From positions 1-29,157 of the forward strand of contig URYG01000014.1 in the NCBI GenBank assembly GCA_900551985.1: DNA of 29,157 nucleotides. Direction: 5' to 3'. The stretch is from an uncultured Prevotella sp. (GTDB lineage Bacteria; Bacteroidota; Bacteroidia; Bacteroidales; Bacteroidaceae). The notes under the pieces were generated by a model. It was not told the DNA's origin, made no database searches, and worked only from the letters and a program-made list of their open reading frames with translations. Every line of letters begins with the position of its first letter. Position 1 is the stretch's first letter. The position numbers and the translations under genes were made by a program. Of the stretch, positions 15,519 through 22,884 are shown piece by piece.

Positions 15519-17117
15519 TTATCTATATTCGGAAGGCAAAACGCCAAATTCCTTCTTAAAACACTTGGTGAAATAGCTGGGCGAGCTGAAGCCCGTTCGC
15601 TCGGCAATTTCATTTACGCTCAGTTTACCTTCCTGAAGCAAGGCTGCTGCACGATGAAGGCGAATTCCGCGGATAAAAGCCACAGGAGTAGTATTGGTCA
15701 GAGCCGTCAGCTTTTTATAAAGTCCTGTCCGCTCCATGCAGAGGTCCTTTGCCAGTTGCTCCACGCCATATTCGCCATCTTCCAGATGCTGTTCTATCAG
15801 AGCACGCACCTGAAGTATCAGCTCGGGTTCCCGATTGACAGCTTCGGCAGTTTCCGGTAGCAGACTATCCTCAGGCAATGAAGAAGCTTCATCTTTAGCG
15901 AAATCGGTATTTATTACATTTGTTGTCTTCCCTCTACGAAGATAAAGAGTGATGATGCCCACCAGAATCACGAGGAAAATCACAAAGCCAGCTATCGCCC
16001 ATCCCGACTTCCACCAGGGTTGGTCTATCGTAAAGAAGAGGCCCAACATTGGTGAAACATAAATTAGACCATCGTGATAGGTTCCCAGCCAGATGGCTCC
16101 TTCCTTATCCCGATAAACCGTATTGATGCCCGTGGTGAGCGATTTTCCATCAGGCAACGACAATTCCTTTACCTCGCGTGGAGTAGTTCCCAACTTGAAG
16201 TCGAACATCAGATAACCATGCTGACAGCTGATCAAAGCCTGATTGTCTGATGACATATTCAATGTATGCAAGATGTAATCGCATTCGAATATCCTGGAAT
16301 ACTTACGGGTTTCCGGATTAAAATGCAGGAAGATGGAAGCATCCGTCTTGTTCTTTTCATCACGTCCGGTTCTTATCTGGTAAAACTGTCCGCTCGGTGT
16401 CTGAACGGTGAGTGAGGTGTTCTGATAATGCTGAGCTTCGGCTGTAGAATAGGCAGAAGCGGTATAGACCAGCTTATCTTTCAGAAAAACCGCCACGATT
16501 CCCGAATCCATGAAAGCATAAACCTGTTTGCCATCGGTATCCAGATCCTGCAGACAACCCCATTCCTTCTTCAAATGAATCAGATTGCCATCCTGCGTAT
16601 TGAGCAGCGAATCACCCATAACAACCCAGACATTCTTCCTGCTATCTACAAACAGATCCTGAATGGCATTCCGGGTCGGGCTGTTTCGCATCATTTTATC
16701 CTCATTTCCTTTTCTTAGCAGAGAATCAAGGGGATGTTCCTGAAGTCTGCCCTCTGCAAGCTGAATGCAGAATATCTTCTGGTATTCCTTTACCCACAAC
16801 CTGTCCTGGCTATCGGCATAAAGATGCGTCTGCCCCTTGTATTTCGTGATGCTTTCCGCCTTTTCTGCAGGAAGGGGAATCAAGGAGAAACGCCTTCCAT
16901 CATAGAGATTGATGCCCTTGGGAGTTCTCACCGCCAATCTGCCATCTGCCAACTGCATCATCTGTAGGACACGGTTATCAGAAAGCCCCTGTTGGGTATT
17001 GAGTACATAGAAATAATCGTTTGTCTCTACTTTCTGTGCAGAGCTGGTAAGTATCCAGCCGCCAAAGCAGAGGAAAACGATGCATAGTTTGATGATATAT
17101 GGTTTATAACTTCTCAT
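15519..17117 (-). CDS. Membrane sensor with AraC-type DNA-binding domain, no kinase or receiver (truncated hybrid-two-component-like regulator)
   Basis: A 532-residue protein. A leader or first membrane helix lies at residues 8-27. Residues 30-365 contain two-component-regulator-propeller-like repeats: QGLSDNRVLQMMQLADGRLAVRTPKGINLYDGRRF, AIQDLFVDSRKNVWVVMGDSL, and INTVYRDKEGAIWLGTYHDGL. One transmembrane helix follows (WAIAGFVIFLVILVGIITLYLRRGK, ~373-396), then a short linker and an AraC/XylS helix-turn-helix at 432-532 (YGVEQLAKDLCMERTGLYKKL and NEIAERTGFSSPSYFTKCFKKEFGVLPSEYR). Classical HTCS proteins (about 1300 residues) have histidine kinase and receiver domains between membrane helix and HTH; both are absent, and only one long propeller-type sensor remains. 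So a periplasmic signal would reach a membrane-tethered DNA-binding domain directly. It likely regulates the adjacent GH31 gene. Confidence 0.88.
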   Translation of the reverse strand: MRSYKPYIIKLCIVFLCFGGWILTSSAQKVETNDYFYVLNTQQGLSDNRVLQMMQLADGRLAVRTPKGINLYDGRRFSLIPLPAEKAESITKYKGQTHLYADSQDRLWVKEYQKIFCIQLAEGRLQEHPLDSLLRKGNEDKMMRNSPTRNAIQDLFVDSRKNVWVVMGDSLLNTQDGNLIHLKKEWGCLQDLDTDGKQVYAFMDSGIVAVFLKDKLVYTASAYSTAEAQHYQNTSLTVQTPSGQFYQIRTGRDEKNKTDASIFLHFNPETRKYSRIFECDYILHTLNMSSDNQALISCQHGYLMFDFKLGTTPREVKELSLPDGKSLTTGINTVYRDKEGAIWLGTYHDGLIYVSPMLGLFFTIDQPWWKSGWAIAGFVIFLVILVGIITLYLRRGKTTNVINTDFAKDEASSLPEDSLLPETAEAVNREPELILQVRALIEQHLEDGEYGVEQLAKDLCMERTGLYKKLTALTNTTPVAFIRGIRLHRAAALLQEGKLSVNEIAERTGFSSPSYFTKCFKKEFGVLPSEYR

Positions 17118-17164
17118 GGAGCCTTATTGTCTATTTTCATTGCTGCTATTTTGCTTATTCTTTG

Positions 17165-17195
17165 CAAAAATATAAAAAAAGATTGAGACAGACAA
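17165..17195 (-). promoter_or_regulatory. Promoter of the AraC-type sensor gene
   Basis: On the - strand TTG (17195-17193), a 20-base gap, then TATTTTTG (17172-17165), matching the Bacteroidota -33/-7 form. Predicted start near 17158, with a leader of about 40 bases before the ATG at 17117. A second partial -7 match, TACCTTTG at 17360-17353 (-), has no good -33 box. The rest of 17196-17480 shows no gene. Confidence 0.6.
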
Positions 17196-17484
17196 GACAA
17201 GCAGGCAAAATTTTGAGGCTTTTACAAAGAAAAAGTCGGAGAGTTTGCGAAGTTCTAACAAGTCAAAACCAAAGCGTACAATTACGCCTTATATGTATAT
17301 ATGTCTGCCCAACCTCTGCCCATTGGGACTTCCGGTATGGGTATAGACGTTGCAAAGGTAACAATTTCATTTTGGAAAACACTATATTTGGCTGACAAAA
17401 CGTGATTTTATGGACTGATTTAATATTATTAAATATAAATAAGTCAAAGAAATCTACTTTTACGTAATTTTTCTCGCTAAAAAG

Positions 17485-17515
17485 TTTGTATTCTCAATGA
17501 TTATTTGTATCTTTG
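17485..17515 (+). promoter_or_regulatory. Promoter of the small RNA upstream of the abiF-like gene
   Basis: TTTG (17485-17488), exactly 19 bases, TATCTTTG (17508-17515): a perfect Bacteroidota promoter. Transcription should begin near 17522, at the start of the folded sequence described next, and well upstream of the Abi_2 coding region. Confidence 0.75.
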
Positions 17516-17521
17516 CACCGT

Positions 17522-17570
17522 CAGTTCCCACCAAGCCTCTCAACGATGCTCAAATGCGTGGGGCTTTTTT
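17522..17570 (+). ncRNA. Putative abiF-associated small structured RNA ending in a terminator
   Basis: A transcript from the promoter above would start near 17522 and reach a terminator-like hairpin: aagcctc (17533-17539) pairs with ggggctt (17560-17566, one G-U), closing a 20-base loop that has its own acg/cgt closure (17543-17545 with 17557-17559), and a run of six T follows at 17565-17570. A ccca run at 17527-17530 could alternatively pair with tggg at 17559-17562. This makes a free RNA of about 50 nt directly before the Abi_2 gene. A structured abiF RNA has been described upstream of such genes in other bacteria, and type III toxin-antitoxin systems place RNA, terminator and toxin in this order. 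RNA identity is inferred from position and fold; I could not match a covariance model. Confidence 0.6.
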
Positions 17571-17601
17571 GTATATATACGTTCACTCTCAAAATACGCT
17601 A

Positions 17602-18504
17602 ATGGAAAGATTACCGCACTTCATGAAACATTATATGACAGAGGCAGACTTGATGGCTCTGTTGAAAAGTCGTGGGCTTATTATTTCCGATGAAGACAAT
17701 GCGGTACGGTATTTGGAGAGCATCGGGTACTATCGCCTTTCCGCTTATATGTACCCATTCTTGAAAGTTCCAAAGGAAACTCATCAGTATAAAGATGGTA
17801 CAACTTTTCAACAAGTGTTGAATCTCTATCGCTTCGACAAGAAGTTGCGTATGCTTCTTCTCAATGAGATTGAGAAAGTAGAGATAGCTATTCGTCGTGC
17901 CATTATGGACATTCCTGTGCAGATGACAGGAGATCTTTATTGGCTAACAAATTCTGTTCACTTTGCCAACCAAAGAACTTTTCAAGAAACAAAGAACACC
18001 ATCGACAGAGAATATGCGAAATCAACAGAAGAATTTATTAAGCATTTCAAGAACAGCTATTGCGACCCATATCCTCCATCATGGATTTTGGGTGAGTTGC
18101 TGACGATGGGCAATGTGAATATGATTTACCGTAATCTGAAAGCAGACAAGATACGCAAGCGCATCTCTCATTATTTCGGCTTGCAACCTATCGTCTTGGA
18201 ATCTTGGATAACATCTTTGACTTTGTTGCGAAATGCCTGTTGTCATCATTCAAGGGTGTGGAACAAGGTAAGTTCCATCATGCCAGTTACTCCAAGAAGA
18301 ATTGTTCATTCCTGGATTACCCTGCCAACAAACCCTCAAAGAGTGTATTTCACAATCTGCATCATCAAATATTTCCTTAGCATCATATCACCTAACAATG
18401 ATATGCTTGATAAGATGAACAGACTTTTTGCATCGTTTCCAGAAATAGATAAGGCTGCGCTTGGTTTTCCTTCTGGTTGGGAAAATGAACCATTGTGGCA
18501 ATAA
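17602..18504 (+). CDS. abiF: Abi_2 (AbiD/AbiF-type) abortive-infection protein with HEPN RxxxxH motif
   Basis: A 300-residue protein from the ATG at 17602 (17623 also possible; the frame is open to 17497 but that would start inside the promoter and RNA). The family core is clear: LLKSRGLIISDEDNAVRYL, then IGYYRLSAYMYPF, LYRFDKKLRMLLLNEIEKVEIAIRRA, PPSWILGELLTMG and ITSLTLLRNACCHHSRVWN. The last contains R210-N-A-C-C-H215, the RxxxxH catalytic motif of HEPN ribonucleases. Abi_2 proteins act in phage defence by growth arrest; the AbiF subset is thought to be an RNA-cutting toxin held by a small RNA, and to be related to the ancestor of Cas13. It stands alone on the + strand between two glycan units transcribed the other way. 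Symbol is given by family, not by a close match. Confidence 0.88.
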   Translation: MERLPHFMKHYMTEADLMALLKSRGLIISDEDNAVRYLESIGYYRLSAYMYPFLKVPKETHQYKDGTTFQQVLNLYRFDKKLRMLLLNEIEKVEIAIRRAIMDIPVQMTGDLYWLTNSVHFANQRTFQETKNTIDREYAKSTEEFIKHFKNSYCDPYPPSWILGELLTMGNVNMIYRNLKADKIRKRISHYFGLQPIVLESWITSLTLLRNACCHHSRVWNKVSSIMPVTPRRIVHSWITLPTNPQRVYFTICIIKYFLSIISPNNDMLDKMNRLFASFPEIDKAALGFPSGWENEPLWQ

Positions 18505-18960
18505 AAGGCATATTAGAAAAGGCACTCACCGGTTAATACCTTGGCGCAATAATCCACCTTCGTGTTCCTCCGTTAGGCGTCCCGGTAACTACTCAGCACC
18601 CCTATAGAAAACTTCTCGTTAATAAAGCATAAACTTGATTTTGCTTATTTTCTTCATCATTACAAACTCTTTAATGATTGAATCGATGAGGATGTAGGCT
18701 GTTTAAAACTGCTCATTTAGCGAGTTATTTTCCGGTGATGCTGCCTGTTGTCTCCTTTGGCTATTATCACCCTTCAACAAATTATCACCTCTAGAAAGAT
18801 AAAGGTACTGAAGACTAAGATGAAGAACCTCTTGGTAAGGCAGAAGGTCAGCGGTTGCTGCATATTATGTGCTTCGGTTGAATCGGTAGATCTTATGAAT
18901 AATCGAGTAGGAAGAAAACTACTTCGTTTTCCTCCTATTCGATTGATATACTATACAGTT
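18505..18960. other. Intergenic region without a supported gene
   Basis: Between the converging abi gene and GH31 operon. The frame 18748-19023 on the + strand has no recognisable protein and runs into the GH31 gene, so I do not call it. A stretch near 18590 (gtaactactcagcacccct) reminds me of terminal sequences of Bacteroidota insertion elements, weakly. The one clear structure is the long hairpin at 18901-18944. Confidence 0.5.
18901..18944 (-). terminator. Long inverted repeat downstream of the GH31 operon, possible terminator
   Basis: Arms 18901-18919 and 18926-18944 pair over 19 positions with one G-U and one A-C mismatch, around the loop tacttc. It starts 17 bases after the stop of the large GH31 gene, so a role in ending that operon or protecting its 3' end is likely. 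The U tract is lacking on the - strand, so a pure intrinsic terminator is uncertain; a miniature mobile element is an alternative. Confidence 0.55.
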
Positions 18961-21900
18961 TTATTTCTCGCTCTTTACGCGCAAGAACTTATCTACCATC
19001 ATCAAGTTGCTGAACTTGAATGATGGCTTGCATGCCTTCCTGGTCTTCAACTTGATGGTGAAGAGGTCGTGAGTGCCTTCTACTGCAGGCTGCTCGCCGA
19101 TGTTGACGAAGGTAGGATAGAGCACCTTGCTGCCGTCGGAGTGGAGACGGTCCTTGGAGATGTTCTCCATCTTGCCCATATCCTTGACGTCGATGCCGAT
19201 GAACTCGAAGTCGGTGGCATTGTATGGCAAGGCAAAGCTCAGGGCATTGAGAGATACGAGATCCTTGCCCTTCAAGGTGAGGGTGATGACGTCGCCAGCC
19301 TTGTATGCCTTCTTGTCGGCAACGAGCGAGATGCTGCCTGCTACAGGAGCCACCTGCTTACTGCTTACACCGCTCTTCAACTGGGTGGCAACTACCGAGA
19401 TGTCGTAGGCATCAATCAAGCCGTTGCGGTTGATGTCGCCATTGCTTACATATCCTTCGAAGTCCTTGTCACCCTTGCGCAGACCGCAATAGTTGAGATA
19501 AGAAGTGAAGTCGTTCTCATCGATGCGGTTATCGTTGTTGATGTCGCCCGGCTTCTTCATCTTGCTGCCTGGGGTCTTGAATACATACAACTCAGTACCT
19601 GAAGCCTGTCCGCCTTTGGTTTCCTCGACGGTCATCTTCACATACTGTGCCTCTGGCTCATCCTTGAACTTGTATTCCTTTACACCCTCGTCCTTGTTCC
19701 ATTCGAAGGTGCCGTTGTCTGTCCAGTTGATGCCATCGAAACTTGTTGCGATGCGTCCCTTGTAAATCTGTCCGTGGCTGTCACGCTCTGTGCTTGGCAG
19801 ATACTGAATCTTGTCGAGCTTGGCGATGCCATGCAGGTTCATTGTCATGTCGAATGGCAATACGCCTTCCTTCTTGTAGTAGTCGGTGTGCCAGTAGTTC
19901 TTCTCGTTGAAGTCGAACATCTTGGCTACCTCCAGTCCTTCCCAGTCTGGGGTGGAGTTGGTGGCTGTGATGTCACGGATAGCCTCGTCGAGAGGGTCCT
20001 TGATGGTGCGTCCCTTCAGGGTGGTCCACTCTGATGCCCCGTCCTTGTTCACCGCTCTCACCTGTACGTCGTACTCGGTCTCTGGTTTCAGGTTCTCGAT
20101 GGTGAATTCAGTGCTGCGGATGGTGGAGTGGAGCATACCGTCTATCTTCACCTCATAATAGTCGGCGTTTGCCTGCTTGTCCCAGGCTGCAGTGATGGTG
20201 AATGCCTTGTTGGCGCCCTCTGCGTCCTTCAGACTAGCTTGAGGGGCGTTCAGTGCGCCTGCTGATTTGAGCAGGGCATCGCTGTTGTCAAACTGGTAGC
20301 CGTCCATGCGAAGCTCGATGGCATTGGCAGTCACGTCGGTCTTGCCCAGGTGGATGCATACCATCGGGTTCTTTGTGATGTCCACTTTCTCGAAGTCGCT
20401 GCCTTTGGTGGCAAAGCGGTTGAACTGTGGAGCCTTGTCGTAGAACCAGGCGTTCTCTGTGGAGCGGAGAGCATCCATCGTGCTCACCTCTGTCAGTTTC
20501 ACTGTTTTTCCACCCATCTTGGCAACCAGCTTCTTAGGAGCCTGGCTCACGTTGATGCGAAGCTCTGTTGACTGGTTCTTCTCCTGTCCGGCAAAGTTGC
20601 CTTCGGTCTTGTCGATGTTGACGGTGAGGCGGTCTTTCACCAATGAGGAGTGGATGTGTGTGGTGGCGTGCTCACCGATGCGGTAGAGCTCGGTCTTGCC
20701 ATCATCATCATAGAGACTGTAGTCAGACTCTCCGTATGGATAAAGCTCGAAGATGCGGTTGGTGTTGTCTATCTGCGAAACGTTGTTGTTAGGGTTCACC
20801 ATCGGAATGATGGCGCCTCTCTTCACGAACACAGGCAGTTTCCAGTAAGGAGCATCAAACTCGTTGATGATTCTTCCGCCCTGGTAAACATTTCCGCTGA
20901 AGTAATCCACCCATTCTCCCTCCGGCAGATAGATGCCGTTACGGATGTCGTTGCCCTGCTTGTCCATCCTGGTCTCCTTGTAGATAGGAGCCACGAGGAA
21001 GTAAGGACCGCACATAAACTGGTATTCCGTAGCCTTGCCCAGGGTGTAAGGGTTAGGGTCGTCGAGGAACATCGCTCTCATCAACGGCTTGCCGGTCACA
21101 GCCTCCTGGGCTGCGGTGTAAATGTATGGCATCAGTTCTGACTTCAGCTTGAGATAAGTTCTGTTGACGGATGCCGATGGTTCGCCGAGGATGAACGGAT
21201 ACTTGGCATTGGATCCCCAGCCGTCCATGTTGAGTCCCATCGCCGTGAAGGTCTTCCACTCAAACTCACGCATGTTCATGATAGGGTTCTTTCCGCCAAA
21301 GATACCGTCCAGGTCGGAGGTGATGTTGGAGAGGCCGGAAAGACCTGCGCCGATGAAGGTTGGGATATGGAAACGGATGTATTCCCAGTCGCCGCCCGTC
21401 TGGTCGCCCGACCAGATGGATGCATATCGCTGTGTGCCAGCCCATCCGTCGAGAGAGATGATGAATGGGCGTGCGTTGTTGCCATAGTAAGGCATGATCT
21501 GCGCCACGTCGCTCACGCCGTTGAGTCCGAAGGAGTAGCCGTCGCCCACCCATGCCACATCGGTCTTGAGCACTCTCACTCCTGCGGTGCCCACCTCTTT
21601 TACGATGTCGCGCTGCAACAGTGCCTCGATGCTGTCCTTAGGGTGAAGGTCTGACTGGGTCCAGAGACCAATCTCCACGCCGTGCTTGCGGGCATAATCG
21701 CCAAACTGCTTCAGGTTCTCGATGTTGCCGTCGAGGGTTGATTCCTGACCATAACCGGCTCCGTAGCCATCATTTGGCAGGAACCATCCCAAAGGCATGT
21801 CGTGGTTCACGTAGCGGTCGATGGCAGCTCGGGCAGAGAACTGATAGTCGTTCTTCTCGCCATTGAGCGACTCCTTGATGCCCGTCTTGTCGCTGGCACT

Positions 21901-22839
21901 CTCCTTGTAGCTCTTGCCGTCCTCGAAGGTCATGATGCGACCCTTGTCTGCCTCTTTCCAGTAGTCACGGTTGTAGGCATTGAGGTGACCTTCGTAGAAA
22001 CCGAACTTAGGCAGCAGTACCGGGTTGCCCGTCAGCTGATAGTATTCGCCCAGCAGGTCGGTAGGCTTTTCGCCCACCATGAAGAATACGTCGAGGTTCT
22101 TCGACTCATGGGATAGCTTCACGCTGCCCTTCTGGGTGGAACCGAAGTCGTAGAGTCCTGGCTTGAAGGTGTACCACATGAAGCCATAGCCGGCTGTAGA
22201 CCAGTAGAATGGGGCAGGGGAAGCCACGCCGCCATCCACCCAGTTGTTTGTGTTCACGATTTCTATCTTTTCTCCCTTGTGGGAGAATCTGCCGTTCTGC
22301 ACGCCACCGCCGAAGTAGTATTCGTCCGGCTGCTCCTGGAGGGTGAGTGTCACCTTCTCTGGAGTGAAGTTGGATGGTGCGCTCTGGGTAGCCACGGTCT
22401 TGCCGTTTTCGGCGTTTACGATCTTGAACAGTCCGGTGGTCTTGTTGAAGATAACCTTTGCCTTGCTGCTGGCGAGGGTGATTTCGTCGCCCTGCTCAGT
22501 AACCTTCAGGTTGCCCACCTTGGTGCGTGGGTTGTCCACCAGGATGCGAGCCTCAGGCTTTGCCTCCGGGTCTCTCATCACGCCGTCGTTGTGGTCTTCA
22601 AAGATTCTGAAGATGTTCTCGCCGTAAAAGTCAACAGCCACTCTGCGATGGTTGGCGAAGATGAGTTCTACTGTTGTAGGATTGATTCTGAGAATCTGCA
22701 CACCGTCTGCTTGCGCAGCCTGTGTGGTGAGGGCTGGTGCAGCAGACGGTGTTTCGTTAGTTGCGTTGGCAACCATAGGCAGGCTTATCGCTACTGCCAA
22801 TGCATTGCCAACGTACATTTTCTTATAGATATTATTCAT
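18961..22839 (-). CDS. Large GH31 glycosidase with Fn3, F5/8C, dockerin and cohesin-like modules (candidate alpha-N-acetylgalactosaminidase type)
   Basis: A 1292-residue secreted enzyme (leader MNNIYKKMYVGNALAVAISLPMVANA). Residues ~45-275 are the GH31 N-domain. The barrel carries VRVLKTDVAWVGDGYSFGLN (nucleophile Asp427) and ASIWSGDQTGGDWEYIRF (acid/base Asp479). C-terminal beta domains run to ~850. Then come an Fn3 domain (864-945, ADYYEVKIDG, LKPETEYDVQVRAVN), an F5/8C/CBM32-like domain (~955-1088, FDGINWTDNGTFEW), a dockerin-type pair of calcium loops (GDINNDNRIDENDF, GDINRNGLIDAYDI, 1098-1153) and a cohesin-like domain (1167-1280, AGDVITLTLKGKDLVSLNALSF). The LKTDVAW nucleophile region and GH31-Fn3-F5/8C layout recall the Enterococcus GH31 alpha-N-acetylgalactosaminidase group rather than plain alpha-glucosidases, suggesting host O-glycans; this is inference. 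Last gene of the susC-susD-GH31 operon, 45 bases after susD. Confidence 0.88.
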   Translation of the reverse strand: MNNIYKKMYVGNALAVAISLPMVANATNETPSAAPALTTQAAQADGVQILRINPTTVELIFANHRRVAVDFYGENIFRIFEDHNDGVMRDPEAKPEARILVDNPRTKVGNLKVTEQGDEITLASSKAKVIFNKTTGLFKIVNAENGKTVATQSAPSNFTPEKVTLTLQEQPDEYYFGGGVQNGRFSHKGEKIEIVNTNNWVDGGVASPAPFYWSTAGYGFMWYTFKPGLYDFGSTQKGSVKLSHESKNLDVFFMVGEKPTDLLGEYYQLTGNPVLLPKFGFYEGHLNAYNRDYWKEADKGRIMTFEDGKSYKESASDKTGIKESLNGEKNDYQFSARAAIDRYVNHDMPLGWFLPNDGYGAGYGQESTLDGNIENLKQFGDYARKHGVEIGLWTQSDLHPKDSIEALLQRDIVKEVGTAGVRVLKTDVAWVGDGYSFGLNGVSDVAQIMPYYGNNARPFIISLDGWAGTQRYASIWSGDQTGGDWEYIRFHIPTFIGAGLSGLSNITSDLDGIFGGKNPIMNMREFEWKTFTAMGLNMDGWGSNAKYPFILGEPSASVNRTYLKLKSELMPYIYTAAQEAVTGKPLMRAMFLDDPNPYTLGKATEYQFMCGPYFLVAPIYKETRMDKQGNDIRNGIYLPEGEWVDYFSGNVYQGGRIINEFDAPYWKLPVFVKRGAIIPMVNPNNNVSQIDNTNRIFELYPYGESDYSLYDDDGKTELYRIGEHATTHIHSSLVKDRLTVNIDKTEGNFAGQEKNQSTELRINVSQAPKKLVAKMGGKTVKLTEVSTMDALRSTENAWFYDKAPQFNRFATKGSDFEKVDITKNPMVCIHLGKTDVTANAIELRMDGYQFDNSDALLKSAGALNAPQASLKDAEGANKAFTITAAWDKQANADYYEVKIDGMLHSTIRSTEFTIENLKPETEYDVQVRAVNKDGASEWTTLKGRTIKDPLDEAIRDITATNSTPDWEGLEVAKMFDFNEKNYWHTDYYKKEGVLPFDMTMNLHGIAKLDKIQYLPSTERDSHGQIYKGRIATSFDGINWTDNGTFEWNKDEGVKEYKFKDEPEAQYVKMTVEETKGGQASGTELYVFKTPGSKMKKPGDINNDNRIDENDFTSYLNYCGLRKGDKDFEGYVSNGDINRNGLIDAYDISVVATQLKSGVSSKQVAPVAGSISLVADKKAYKAGDVITLTLKGKDLVSLNALSFALPYNATDFEFIGIDVKDMGKMENISKDRLHSDGSKVLYPTFVNIGEQPAVEGTHDLFTIKLKTRKACKPSFKFSNLMMVDKFLRVKSEK

Positions 22840-22884
22840 TTTGTTTTATTTGAAACAGATGTTTTCTGTTATCCCTTCAGTGGG

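Noticed and set aside
17250..17395. Possible tRNA or conserved RNA near 17290
   Set aside because: No cloverleaf or other supported fold; only a partial -7 match at 17353-17360.
17497..17601. N-terminal extension of the Abi_2 frame
   Set aside because: It would place coding sequence inside the -7 promoter box, the folded RNA and its T tract; family homology only begins near the ATG at 17602-17623.
18748..19023. 91-codon open frame on the + strand before the GH31 stop
   Set aside because: No recognisable protein features, overlaps the end of the large GH31 gene on the other strand, and has no promoter or leader peptide.
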